A stretch of DNA of 64,000 bases from Blattamonas nauphoetae (GCA_033064195.1 JARBJD010000009.1:1-64000), one strand, 5' to 3'; shown: positions 19,479 to 30,459, counted from the stretch's first letter. The notes: generated by a model not told the origin, from the sequence alone. Made by a program: numbers and translations.

Positions 19479-20367
19479 CAGTCACGGACAAACATTTACG
19501 GGCACCCTTGACCGCGTTTATCAGCACATGAATTTTTCTTGTTTTTTAACATACACTTCACAACAATGAAAGAATGTTATTTCTCTAATATATTTCTATA
19601 ATAGTCTGTTGAAGTGAAAAACATGGTGAGAGATTGAAGTGACCTGGGAGGAAAATTTTGTGGCGGCAACCTCCACTGCTCTCCTCTTTCATGGAGAGGA
19701 GACGTGATCAGTGGAGTGAGTTTCTCCCATGAAAACGATCAGTCTCCTCTCCTCATGGAGATACAGTTGGAGATGTGACGAAAATGAGTGAAATTTTGTT
19801 TCTTCATCTCTCCTCAACGAACCTTGTCGACACACCAAACACTCCCTCTGATCTTGCGAACGAAGATTATGATTTCATTTGCGTATTTGTGATGAGATGT
19901 AGAGGGACTTCGATCGTGTCATTTTTGTCAAACTTCGTACGAACGGCGAATGACTGGAATCCATGGGGTGGAGACGGAATCCGCACTCTGATGATCAGAG
20001 GGAGTGTTTGGTGTGTCGACAAGGTTCGTTGAGGAGAGATGAAGAAACAAAATTTCACTCATTTTCGTCACATCTCCAACTGTATCTCCATGAGGAGAGG
20101 AGACTGATCGTTTTCAAGGGAGAAACTCACTCCACTGATCACGTCTCCTCTCCATGAAAGAGGAGAGCAGTGGAGGTTGCCGCCACAAAATTTTCCTCCC
20201 AGGTCACTTCAATCTCTCACCATGTTTTTCACTTCAACAGACTATTATAGAAATATATTAGAGAAATAACATTCTTTCATTGTTGTGAAGTGTATGTTAA
20301 AAAACAAGAAAAATTCATGTGCTGATAAACGCGGTCAAGGGTGCCCGTAAATGTTTGTCCGTGACTG
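19479..20367. mobile_element. foldback/MITE-like element with 375-bp inverted arms
   Basis: The left arm 19479-19853 returns as a near-perfect reverse complement at 19993-20367, with a 139-bp loop. The outer end CAGTCACGGACAAACATTTA resembles the CAGT..GGACAAA ends of many Tc1/mariner elements. The flanks, however, show a 3-bp ACT repeat instead of a TA duplication. No transposase is encoded. The high arm identity indicates recent formation or arm homogenisation. Transcripts through it would form a very long hairpin. Confidence 0.85.
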
Positions 20368-20411
20368 ACTATAAATATAGAAAAGTGGTTTTCAAAAAAA
20401 TTCGCAATGTG

Positions 20412-20419
20412 GCTGAAAG
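20412..20419. repeat. target-site duplication, left copy (GCTGAAAG)
   Basis: Eight bases directly outside the left inverted end, repeated exactly at 23227-23234. Confidence 0.85.
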
Positions 20420-23226
20420 TATACTGGCGTGACCGAGGTGACCGGGTCACTTTTGGCCAAAAAGTGGGGACGGTCAGTGACCGGGAGTTTTCAAATTATG
20501 GGTGAGATCTGATCAAGCGTTTCACGAAGATCTCCAAAAATGACTTTCAACAGCATGAAATTCAGTGATTGAAGAGAATTTGAGTAAAATGACATTTCTG
20601 TCTCCCAATACTCACGAAAGAGGAGCCGTCCTCTCTCATTTTGCCTGAGTGTTCTGAGAAGAAAAAGACTGGTTTGATCGAGATTGTCTTTCGAATGTGG
20701 GCCCTAAAATACAGATGATTCTCTGAAAATACATTAATCGAGTGTGTCTAGTGAAATGGTCACCTTTAGCTCATGAGAAACAGATCCAATCCTCTTCTCA
20801 TCCTTTGTTTCCGAATTCTCCCTCCTCATTCCCTCTTTCGTCTTCTTCATCCTCCTTTTCTTCTTCTCTCTCGACTTCTTCTTGTATGTGGAGAGCGTCG
20901 CTTTCGGATGAATCTTCGTCTTTCTTCTCGTCTCTGTCTGGATTCTTATCACATTCCCTCTCCTCTTCCTTCTTCTCCCCTTCCTTCCTTTCCTCGTCGT
21001 ATCCTTCCTTCCTTTCCTCGTCGTATCCTTCTCCATCGCTCTCAGAACTCTCTTTCTCAAATTCCCGTGTTTTCACTTGTTCCTCGTTGGATGTGTCATT
21101 TTTTGCTTTTCTTAATGTTAGTGATCGCTCTCCTCTGTGTCTTTCTCTTTCTCCTCTTCTGTCTCTTTTTCGGGGTCTTTCTCTTCTCCTTCCTTCTCTT
21201 CTTCTCCACTCTATCCATCCCATTCTTCCTCATTCTCTGTCTCCCCATTCTCAACTTCTTCCTCTTCAATCTCTTTCATAATCTCTTCCTCTCCTTCCAA
21301 CACTTCTTCCCCATCTCTACTCACATCTTCCTCCACATATTCAATCTCCTCAATTTCTTCGTTTTCTCCTTCCTCATCTTCCCCTTTTCCTTCAGTTTCA
21401 CCTTTTTCTTCGTCTTCTGCGTCACCTTCACCAAATTCTGCTTCAGGATCATTCACCTCATCGACTTCGATCATTTCTTCCTCTTTTCCCTCGTTCTCTT
21501 CCTCAGTGTCTCCTTGATCGGGTTGTGAAACGTCTTTCGTGAGCAGTTCGTGGGTTTCTTCATTATCCTGCAGATAGGCAGTATTCGCCAATTTTTTATC
21601 ATCATCATTTTCGTTTTCGGTCCCATTTGGGTCGGTCTGGTCGTTCTGGGTGGAGGAAGGAAACGACAGAGTTTTGATCTCATCCTCCTCATCGTTTCCA
21701 GCTTCTCCTGTTCCCTCCTCCGCCAACTCATCATTTCCGCCTTCCTGATCAGATACTTCGCTTTTTCCTTCCATCACATCGTACTTTTCACGAATATCTT
21801 GATCGGCAGGGTCAGGTGATTGAATATCATCTAGTTGGTTGTCTTTGTCCTTCATGATCATTTCAATGTCTGAAATTTCCTCATTTTCATCGTTTTCTGC
21901 ACCTCCATCAGTCTTATCCTCTTCTGATTCTTCAGCCTTTCCATCCCCAAACTCATCCGGCGCTTCCCGTTCAAATGTGCGTGTGCCAACCACCTCGTCA
22001 GCTTCCGTGTCCTTCTCTTCATCGATGTTCCCATCAGCTTCAATTTCATCTTCTTTTATTGCTTCTTCATCGCGGTCAGATGCGTCGTCTTGTCCATCTG
22101 GTTCTTCATCATCACATTCTTCAAACCCTTCATTGTTCTCCTGTATCTCCACATCGCACTTCAATTCAGCATTCGCGTCTTCTTTTTCGTCATTTCCATC
22201 CTCAGCGGCTTCTCCTTCAGTGACTTCCAATTCCTCTACCATTTCTTTCCCTTCCTCATCACCTTCTTGTTTATCAGCTTCGATTTTTCCTTCAGCATCA
22301 TCCTCATGTTCTTCGGGGTAAGTATCGTTGTCATCGTCGTTGTCCACATCGATCTGTTTCGTCGATTCATCTTGCGCCTGTTCCCCTTCCGAGCCTTCGT
22401 CGAATTGCTCGTCAAATCCGCCTTCCTGCTCCTCATCTTCACCATTTGCTTGTTCACTGTCGGATCCTTCCAAGTTTCCGTTATCATTATCTTCTGGTTG
22501 CATCGACTGTTCTGGATCGACATCTCCTTCATCTTCAGCTTCTTCTTCGTCGACATTTTGATCCTCCTCCAAATCTCCGTGTTCAGACTCCAAAATTTCG
22601 CTTTCAAATCGTTCTTCTCCCAATTCTTCATTTTCGCATTCAGCATCCAAACCATCCTGTCCCTCCACTTCTCCAGCATCTTCTAGTGCATTCGCAACGT
22701 CTTCAGACATCTCTTCCTCAAATTGATCATCGAACACGTTGTCTTCTTTCTCTTCGTTCTCTTCTTCCGCTTGTTCCTCATTGTTGTTTTCTTCGCAGTC
22801 TCAGCTTGCATAGTCATCTTCTATCTGACCAGAAGTGTTGTTTAAATCCACAGTAATCCACACTTGATGGATTTGTGAAGAGAGGAGATTAAATCTGGGA
22901 TCAAGACGAAAGAATTGAATAGAGACGGTAAAAAATCTGCAGGACGTGATGAAACGACGGGGAAGATGATAAGACTGGTGAAGCACACCTTGTTGATGTG
23001 TTGTTGGCATCATGGATGATGTCGGACATGGGTGAACGTCGATTCTGGGTAGATCACAACCGTTTTAAACCTTCTGACAGTTCCATCTTCTTATCCATGT
23101 TTTAGTGTCGATTAAGATATTGCTGGAATTCTTTCAACCATATTTCTGAGTGATGTATTGATCTAACCCTTAGAAGAAAACGGTGGTGCCACTGACCGAG
23201 CCTTTTGGCTCGGTCACGCCAGTATA
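20420..23226. mobile_element. hAT-like element of 2807 bp carrying an acidic reading frame
   Basis: Begins TATACTGGCGTGACCGAG and ends with its exact reverse complement (18-bp inverted repeats), flanked by the 8-bp duplication GCTGAAAG. TGACCG-type motifs repeat inside both ends (20430-20490; 23190-23215), as in the 4636-6272 element. No transposase is visible. The interior is dominated by a minus-strand, Glu/Asp-rich frame that looks like a captured host exon. The exact ends and duplication indicate recent movement with a transposase supplied elsewhere. Confidence 0.85.
20798..22737 (-). pseudogene. very acidic coding sequence captured in the hAT-like element
   Basis: From 22737 the minus strand is open for 508 codons, with more than half Glu and Asp. 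The open frame runs back to a TGA near 22805 without an ATG, and the first ATG lies at 22710, so the 5' end may be an exon cut at a splice acceptor. At 21211 a TAG stops the frame after ENEEEWDG, yet the same frame continues acidic (SGEEEKEGEEKDPEKETEEE) to a TAA. A second frame, 20798-21223, adds more charged sequence with a doubled GYDEERKE unit. This looks like a decaying copy of a longer acidic protein. Similar acidic tracts occur in several unrelated nuclear proteins, so no family is assigned. Confidence 0.5.
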
Positions 23227-23533
23227 GCTGAAAGTCACATTAGGCCGGAGAGAGAAAAGCTTAACGAAGATTAACCCGTTTTTAGTTGTCATCTCAGTTC
23301 TAACTCGATCAAACCATAATTAAGATTATCCTCGGGGTCACGAACACTCACCCAGGACTGATAAAAATCACCCAAATTGTTACATCCGAAATTGCACAAG
23401 AAAGGAACATATAATTCCAGGCTATTTCAGGAAAATGAGTCGTGGAATAAATACGCTACTGAAGGAAAAAAGAGGAAGAACAGAAAAAGTGGATAATATA
23501 TTGCTTTGGAACGAAATTGCGACAAAATTAAAA
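23227..23533. other. short intergenic with the right target duplication
   Basis: GCTGAAAG at 23227-23234 is the right copy of the duplication. The rest holds no recognisable gene and forms the 3' flank of the minus-strand gene ending at 23534. Confidence 0.5.
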
Positions 23534-26500
23534 TCATATTCGCTTTTTATTAGGATTGCCATTGAAACTTGAGGAGGCACCAGTCATACTACGATTCACT
23601 CCTGTCTTCTTCTTCACGTTCTTCTTGGTGTTCTTCTTCTTCTTTCCCTTTGTCTCAGTCATGTTGTTGGTTGGGGGCTCCAGGAGGGGCTCTTCAGCAT
23701 CACTATCATCCCCAGACGACTCGTCGTAGGTGGCGTGAGGAAGCTGAGCCGGAACGTCAACCTTATCAACATTGCCCATGTACATTCGCTCATAGCCCCA
23801 GTCTGCACTCACCACATTCATCTCACTCCACGGCGTGACTCGCTCGAGCTCTTGGCCTTTGGTGAGAACAGGCAGAGTGGACGATGGGACCGTCAGGAAC
23901 GATGTCTCGGGGTGGGCTTTGGCGTGAGATTTGACGAGTGAGTAGTTTGAGAGTGTTGGAGATGACACTGTTGGGATCATAGAAGGATGGAGCGACTGAG
24001 ACGAAGGTGCACGCTGGATTGGATTGTCAACTTCGTGTTCTTCGTCTTCATTATTCAGTTCCATTGACAGTCCAAAGAACAAGCTCTGAGGATTCCGCTC
24101 GGTCTCATCGCCTCTGATCGAACCGGAGAGATATTTGCTTGGAGGAGCGAAGATGCTTGCGTCCGTTGATTGACGAGGCTTGGATGACGACTGCGTGCGG
24201 TCCGTGCCGAAGGAGTGACCCATCAGGAAGCGATCTGTCTCGTGCTGGTCTGCTCCGTCGGTGTTGAAGAGAAGGCTGTTTAATTGTGGAGTGTTGGGGT
24301 CGGTAGGGAGTGTGTTCGATGTGATTTCGTTCAACCGTAACGATGTAAATTTTGAGAGTGATGGGACGGCGTTTCGTCCCTTGAGAAGAGTTGTGGGAAG
24401 AGGGGGAAGCGCGTTCACAAACGCGGTTGGAGTTGGTTCCGGTGCAGAAGGTGATTCAGTTGGAGTTGTTTTTTGATTTTGAGGGAGCGTTGTCTGAACT
24501 TTGGCGAGCTTGTTGGTTGGCTTTCGCTTCACAGACTTGGCTGTGGTTGCCTTCTGTGGTTGTTTATTGTTTTGGTCTGGTTTGACTGCAACCTTCGTCT
24601 TTGAGCTTTTGAGTGTCTTCTTCTTGCCTTTCTTTTTGGGCGTCTTTTCATATTTTGGGTTGGCCAGCTCTTCTGTTCCATTGTCAGTTACGGTTGCAGG
24701 TGCTTGCTCGCTCATCATGATTTCATTCACGTCTAGCTCATCGATGGTCGTTTCTGTATCGCATTCAGATTCCTCTTCTTCTTCCCCGTCTTCAGCCTCG
24801 GCTCCTTTGCCCATGTGCTCTCTTCTTCGTCTTCTGAGTGCTGCAGTGCCAATCACAACAACAACGAGAGTAACACCAAGCACTCCTCCTCCAGCCGAGG
24901 CAGCAATTATGATGATATTTTTCGTTGAAAGTCCTTTAGGATCATCCGGAGTTGGATCGTCTGGATCGTCCGGGCTGTCGGGGAACATCTCACCCCACTC
25001 GCCTTTGACGAGGATAGATGTCTGATCTGAGCCTGACTCAGACGGGACAGACTCGCCATTAAGCGTCAGAACGACATGGCAGCTCTGAGTTTCATCAATT
25101 TGGGACCTTTTGACAGTTCCTTTCAGAGATGAGCTGGTTGAGTCAGAGTCGAACGAGAATGTTGGTGTGGATGCCATGTCAATCGACATTGCATTTGACG
25201 TGCTCGTGTAGATCAGAGCAAAAGCGAGGCCGTCTGGAATTGGGAATGTCCCGCTGAATTCGAGCTTGAGTTCAGTCGGTGAGAGAGTTTTCTTGACTTC
25301 TTGAAGGACGGGGGTGAAGAGAGTTGATTGGAGAGAAGCTGTGACGCCGCTGAACGTACAGCCATCGTCAAGGATCCAGAGAGATTCAGAGGTCACACCA
25401 TCGCCGCCAGCCGGACTGGTGAGACTGAAGTTGGAGTGCTTGCAGAGTGCATTGCGTCGGAACTCGGGGAATTCCGCGCTCTGTGGGCTATTGTTTGCAA
25501 AAGTGCAGTCCTGGATGGCTGTTGTAGTTTCCGAGACGCTGAGTGAGCCTTCTGAGATCTTCTTGAAGGAAGACGATATGATTGTGACACGGGTGGCTGT
25601 TGCAGAAATGGCGGAAGTGTCCCAGAAGAACGGATTCTCGAGAGGAAGAGCGATCTGTCGGCCCTTCCCACTGAACGTGCAACTCAAAATTTTGAGTTCA
25701 GAAAGATCAGTCACACTGATAAGAGAACCTTGAGTCGGGATAGTCCATCCAAACTCGAACTTCGACGATTCAATCATTGTTGCGATCTGCGACCGTGTTC
25801 CTTCCAACTGGAGGAATGATGTTCCTTCAGCACGGTTGATGTCGAATTGGTTGAATCCGATGTAGATGCTCCCGTAGAGTGGACGATCCTTGATGAAGAA
25901 GAGAGGGGCAGAGAGGCTGGTATCATCCACATCTGCTGATTGGACCTGGACGGTTGAGAATTCCGATGCATCGATGAATCCTGTTGAAGAATGGGTTGAG
26001 ACAACATCATCAATGACAACAGTGAGGAGCTTGAGTGAATTGACTGAGGGCTCTGCTGAGATGAACCGGAGAGAGGTCTTGGATACGCCCGAGGCCATAT
26101 CCACCTCCACGTTGGAGAGAGTGAGCGAGCCTTCGAGAACATTGAAGACAGTCTTGACCTTTGAATCAGTTGCAGCAGGAAGAACAATGTATGCATTGGT
26201 GACAGACACTTCCCCGACTGTTGACACTGCACTTCCTTCAGAATTGGGCATTTCATCGATGATGAGTGTGTATCGAGAAGTCTTCGACAATCCGCGGATG
26301 ATCACAGATTCAACAGAGATAGAGTCTTCGATGTGCAGGTGTCCGTCGAGGTAGAAGTGCTTTGTCCCGACAGCAGTGAACTTGGAATACCCACTTTGGA
26401 ACGACCCACACATGTCGATGACTGGTCCACAGGTGGTTGATTCACTTGCGACATCTGCCGAGACAAACACGGCAGAGACAAACGTCTCAGAGACGAATCG

Positions 26501-28735
26501 ACGGAGATCAACTTTGCTTGTGAAATATGTGGAGTCGATGCCCTGGAAGTAGTTCTGGTTGGTGGGGTTGAGAGGATCGTATGGATTCAGGAAGAGTTGA
26601 CTGTTGTTGTGAATGTTCGGATGAAGAGCAACATTCAAATCGACAGCTTCAATGAAGACAGTCTTTGCAGTGGCAGCACAAGTATCTGCGAAAGTGTTGT
26701 TAGAGAACCAGAGTGCATATTTGTCCGTTTGACACGGCATGCCATGAACAGCCGGGTAGAAGGCACGGTCTGACAGTAGAGTTACATGGATGATCCCCCT
26801 TCCCTGCGGGTGCTGGTTTTTCACAAAACTCAGAGTCGTCTGCAAGACCATGAGTTTGGCCTCTTCTGTTTGGGTGCCGAGGACTGCCTGAATCGCACAT
26901 CCATTCTGATACGTTGTGTTGATGTTGTAGAATGACACTTGACTTACGAGTAATTGCTGCGGGAGGTAAGCATAGATGAGTGGTGTGGTCCCGTTGATGC
27001 CCTGAACGGTGCATTCGGCCATGTGGAGTTTTGCTCCTTTGAACAACGCGACGAACGGCCCGTTGACTTGCAAGGAGCTATCGCTTGATTTGAGGGTGCA
27101 TTTACTCAGCACGAGACTTCCTTTGACAGCGACAGCGATGAAGGTGAAGACGCTTTCAGTAGCCTTGCATGCAAGAGTAATCGCCTCAATAGTGAGTGTT
27201 GCGTCCTTAACAAAGACCGAACACGTCTGGATGGCAGGGGCCCCAGCGTGCAATTTAGTGTCATTGTACAATTTAAACAACATTGTTGTTGCGGTCCCTT
27301 CACCCTCCGTAAACTCAAATGTTGGGGTTACTTGATTTGTGACGGCAATGTCAACTGTTCTGTTGTGTACAAGAGTATTCCACAAGTTGTATGTTGCGCA
27401 ATCAGTGACATAAATCTTGGTCGACGTGCTGGAGTCTGACATTCCAAGTTGAATCGTCTTGCACATATTCGATTGGGATCCGCAGTCATACGGACCACCT
27501 GTTCCACTAGCCGACACATATCGATCGCCATTAGAGAGTGCGTTGGTTGGTAGATTTCGTGCGTAATCTCCGTTCGAAGATTCTGGAGTTTCTTCAGTGG
27601 AAGGGGACAGGGACTCAAAGTTGTAGAAAGAAAGTCCACTATTTGGAGTTTCGACGGCAATCTGAGATAAATCAGACGAAGAATGACAACGTTCGATCCA
27701 CTGGCTGATATGCTGGGGGACAGAGACGCTGGCGCCTACAGAAATGAAGATGTCTGAACCAATTGTCGCCGTGTTGTGTATGAACGTGCAGTCGTATAGA
27801 AACATCTGAGTATGGTCAAAATAAATTGCCCCTCCGTTCTGATCACTGTGACAGTCACGGAAGGAACAGTTCCGGGCAACAAAATGAATATTTTTGCAGA
27901 TTATTGCTGAACCATTTTCCTTTGATTCGATCGATGAAAACTGGCAGTTGGAGAAAGATGCGTCAATGGAATTTTGCTTGAACACAAACAGCGGTCCGTT
28001 CATGTTGGCAAAAATGCATGCCTCGAACTTTTGTGTGGATTTCTGAATTGTTTGGGTGAGTGGTGTTTCCCCTGCTACCATGAGAATAAGGGGAGAATAA
28101 AATTCATCAATATTTGGCGAACATCTTGTTACTTGTTTGAAGGTACAGTTTTGGAAGTGTGTGTTTCCAGCTTCACTTCGAACGAATGAGAATTGTGGAT
28201 GTACGCTGACGTTTTCAAAACATGAATCTGACACAGTAAGTAACGAAGACATTCCAGAGATATCTGCCAGTGTTTGGAGTGATAAAAATACGCTTCCGGG
28301 TGGGGTGGTGAGAGAGATTTGGGTGAGACGACATGACGATGACGATATGCAGAAAAGAGATTGCATATCATTCGGAACTATGATATGTGATTTTTCAATC
28401 ACAAGTTGGGAGTTTGAACGGATATTAGCAATTAATGACGACCGTAAAGTGTCAAATGAAATCTGGGAAACGAAAACTTCTGATGAAGAGAGGTTAAGAT
28501 GTGCTGAGTGAGTGCTATCAGCATCAATCACTGCAATAATATCCGCGGAATTTCCGAGCAATTGAATCTTTCGAGAATCCAAAGAAATTCCAGTGAGAAT
28601 TGTTTTTGTATCGATATTGACGATCTGGGGAAGATAGTTCGAATTTTCCTGTTGCTGTGAGGAAAAAGCAACCAGATCAACCAATTTGGCGACCTCTGCG
28701 AGTACAACACCGATGAGAAAAAGAAAAGTCAGCAT
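23534..28735 (-). CDS. large beta-helix surface protein with one membrane helix
   Basis: A 1733-residue uninterrupted frame. Residues 1-14 (MLTFLFLIGVVLAE) form a signal peptide. The long ectodomain shows parallel beta-helix style repeats, such as CIFANMNGPLFVF, NCSFRDCHSDQNGGAIYF and FKKISEGSLSVSETTTAIQDCTF, with many N-glycosylation sites. A Pro/Asp hinge (PDSPDDPDDPTPDDP) precedes the single membrane helix at about 1272-1297 (IIIIAASAGGGVLGVTLVVVVIG), then RRRRR and an approximately 430-residue Lys/Glu/Ser-rich cytoplasmic tail. Such proteins are expanded in some oxymonads; function is unknown, and adhesion or surface recognition is a guess. The start follows directly from the signal peptide. 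Confidence 0.8.
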   Translation of the reverse strand: MLTFLFLIGVVLAEVAKLVDLVAFSSQQQENSNYLPQIVNIDTKTILTGISLDSRKIQLLGNSADIIAVIDADSTHSAHLNLSSSEVFVSQISFDTLRSSLIANIRSNSQLVIEKSHIIVPNDMQSLFCISSSSCRLTQISLTTPPGSVFLSLQTLADISGMSSLLTVSDSCFENVSVHPQFSFVRSEAGNTHFQNCTFKQVTRCSPNIDEFYSPLILMVAGETPLTQTIQKSTQKFEACIFANMNGPLFVFKQNSIDASFSNCQFSSIESKENGSAIICKNIHFVARNCSFRDCHSDQNGGAIYFDHTQMFLYDCTFIHNTATIGSDIFISVGASVSVPQHISQWIERCHSSSDLSQIAVETPNSGLSFYNFESLSPSTEETPESSNGDYARNLPTNALSNGDRYVSASGTGGPYDCGSQSNMCKTIQLGMSDSSTSTKIYVTDCATYNLWNTLVHNRTVDIAVTNQVTPTFEFTEGEGTATTMLFKLYNDTKLHAGAPAIQTCSVFVKDATLTIEAITLACKATESVFTFIAVAVKGSLVLSKCTLKSSDSSLQVNGPFVALFKGAKLHMAECTVQGINGTTPLIYAYLPQQLLVSQVSFYNINTTYQNGCAIQAVLGTQTEEAKLMVLQTTLSFVKNQHPQGRGIIHVTLLSDRAFYPAVHGMPCQTDKYALWFSNNTFADTCAATAKTVFIEAVDLNVALHPNIHNNSQLFLNPYDPLNPTNQNYFQGIDSTYFTSKVDLRRFVSETFVSAVFVSADVASESTTCGPVIDMCGSFQSGYSKFTAVGTKHFYLDGHLHIEDSISVESVIIRGLSKTSRYTLIIDEMPNSEGSAVSTVGEVSVTNAYIVLPAATDSKVKTVFNVLEGSLTLSNVEVDMASGVSKTSLRFISAEPSVNSLKLLTVVIDDVVSTHSSTGFIDASEFSTVQVQSADVDDTSLSAPLFFIKDRPLYGSIYIGFNQFDINRAEGTSFLQLEGTRSQIATMIESSKFEFGWTIPTQGSLISVTDLSELKILSCTFSGKGRQIALPLENPFFWDTSAISATATRVTIISSSFKKISEGSLSVSETTTAIQDCTFANNSPQSAEFPEFRRNALCKHSNFSLTSPAGGDGVTSESLWILDDGCTFSGVTASLQSTLFTPVLQEVKKTLSPTELKLEFSGTFPIPDGLAFALIYTSTSNAMSIDMASTPTFSFDSDSTSSSLKGTVKRSQIDETQSCHVVLTLNGESVPSESGSDQTSILVKGEWGEMFPDSPDDPDDPTPDDPKGLSTKNIIIIAASAGGGVLGVTLVVVVIGTAALRRRRREHMGKGAEAEDGEEEEESECDTETTIDELDVNEIMMSEQAPATVTDNGTEELANPKYEKTPKKKGKKKTLKSSKTKVAVKPDQNNKQPQKATTAKSVKRKPTNKLAKVQTTLPQNQKTTPTESPSAPEPTPTAFVNALPPLPTTLLKGRNAVPSLSKFTSLRLNEITSNTLPTDPNTPQLNSLLFNTDGADQHETDRFLMGHSFGTDRTQSSSKPRQSTDASIFAPPSKYLSGSIRGDETERNPQSLFFGLSMELNNEDEEHEVDNPIQRAPSSQSLHPSMIPTVSSPTLSNYSLVKSHAKAHPETSFLTVPSSTLPVLTKGQELERVTPWSEMNVVSADWGYERMYMGNVDKVDVPAQLPHATYDESSGDDSDAEEPLLEPPTNNMTETKGKKKKNTKKNVKKKTGVNRSMTGASSSFNGNPNKKRI

Positions 28736-28963
28736 TGTTGAAAAAGATCCTTACCATATTTCTGTTTCTGGTTACGGAATGAATAGCTTCTTCGATGGAC
28801 TCAATGAAGAAAAAAAGTAGATTTCAGTCAAAGACGATCCGGAGCGTAATGTTGTCAAAACAATGACGACTCATTGGATCCAGCCCAGAAAACTCTCGAC
28901 ATCTACAACAAAAGATTAGCCACAGATTTAACAATTCCTATCACAGAGCTATATATTTCTATG

Positions 28964-29952
28964 CCTCATTTTCATCTACATTCAACTACAATACGCGCTA
29001 TCCAACATCTGTACGGACTTGACGAAACAATCCTCAATTCACTTCTTGAACCGTTCATCCAGCATCTAGAACATTCAATTGATGTTATTCTGCTCATACT
29101 TCTCACATTTCCGTTTGACCATTATTTTTACGTCGTATTCCGTCAATTTTCTTCTCAAGACAATCACAAATCTCCTTATCATTCAACGGAGGAAAAGATT
29201 CTACTGTACTTCTTCATCTACTTCATATCTGTGAGCAGATTCTTTCTGTACCACAATTTCAGAGACCAATTTCCGATTCTCTGAGGAACACTCTGGAACA
29301 TTCTCTCAAGACAATCTTATCAACTAGTACGGATTCTTCAGAAAGCACATTCAGTAAAACACAGCCTTTCATACAAAGAGATCACAATTTTGTTCTCAAT
29401 ACTCTGAAAACGTATTTTTTTCAGGGAAACGACGAGTTTCCAGAAGTCATCTCATTCGTCATGAAACAATCATCGTCCCTTGATATCTCGATTTATAGTC
29501 AATCCCAGTTTCATTCATTAAAAGATCTGCTCAATTCGCTTTTCTCGGATCCACCAACTCTTCAAACTCTCCCAATCGTTTTTCTCGGAGCACGTTCCAC
29601 GGATCCACTCTACCGTTTGTTGTCTTTGTTCACTATCCTTTCAGAAAATCTCGACGTCTATGCCCCAACTGATACTGTGACAGGGTGGCCGGCCCTCCTC
29701 AGAGTTCTCCCACTCCTTCATTGGACCTACAGTGACATCTGGACATTTCTACGAACATTCAACATCGAATATGTCTCCCTCTATGATCAAGGGTTTGTCA
29801 TCTCCGTTTATTCCAACATTTCTTTCACTAGGTTTACTTCACTGGGAAAAAAAGCCGACACCGTCAGGAATCCCGCTCTCTTCAAGAACGGAGTCTATTT
29901 ACCCGCATATACACTCCAAAATGATTCTTTGGAACGAGACGGAAGAGTTTAG
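28964..29952 (+). CDS. FAD synthase-like protein (PAPS-reductase fold)
   Basis: FAD synthase joins FMN and ATP to make FAD. Three exons are supported, with introns at 29231-29262 (32 nt) and 29793-29831 (39 nt), both GT..AG and frame-preserving. The family is clear in the C-terminal half: TYFFQGNDEFPEV, VFLGARSTDP, APTDTVTGWPALLRVLPLLHW, DIWTFLRTFNIEYVSLYDQG joined to FTSLG, TVRNPAL, YLPAYTLQNDSLERDGR. The usual PP-loop (S.NGGKD) is not visible where expected; the aligned stretch reads HLEHSIDVILLILL. The start is uncertain. The frame is open upstream to 28847 without an ATG, so 28964 is the first in-frame ATG and an upstream exon is possible. Confidence 0.8.
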
Positions 29953-30459
29953 TCATCTCTCTCTCAAACAGAACAAAACGGAGGACAATCAACAGTCCAC
30001 CTGCCGGACAGTAACTCACCATGACCTCAAAGCTCTTTCAAACAGTCACAGACAGGATTCGGAATTCTTTCATCCGCAATTGTTTCTTGAGAACTGGAGA
30101 ATGAGTCATCGTTCATCCACCCACTTTCGGAGAACGAATCCGTTGCCTCGTGAAATCATCACATTTTACCATTTTTTTAATAGTTTTTGGATAATGATAG
30201 TCGTTTTGATTGAAATGGAGACATTGTTCTGAATGACAGGAGATGTTATTCCAGGTCACAGAATGAAATATGGTGGGTGGTCGATGCAAAAGAGAAGTCA
30301 AATGTTATAATAGAGATAAATAGACAATATTTCTTCAATGACAATATCGCATTCAGTTGAATGATGAAGACGTCTGCCTGGTGTTGATGAGTCTGGTTAA
30401 CCGGAGCATAATTGGTTGGTGGATTTGAATATTACATAATATCATTCCAAAGAGAATTT
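29953..30459. other. intergenic between converging genes
   Basis: About 0.5 kb between the 3' end of the FAD synthase-like gene and the 3' end of the small minus-strand gene. Short frames only; nothing recognised. Confidence 0.5.

Noticed and set aside
19479-20367. Firm assignment of the foldback element to Tc1/mariner
   Set aside because: The tips look right, but the flanking duplication is ACT, not TA, and there is no transposase.
20742-22686. Several long plus-strand frames rich in Ser, Leu and Phe over the acidic gene
   Set aside because: They are antisense reflections of GAA/GAG/GAT-rich coding; composition alone explains their openness and none has a motif.
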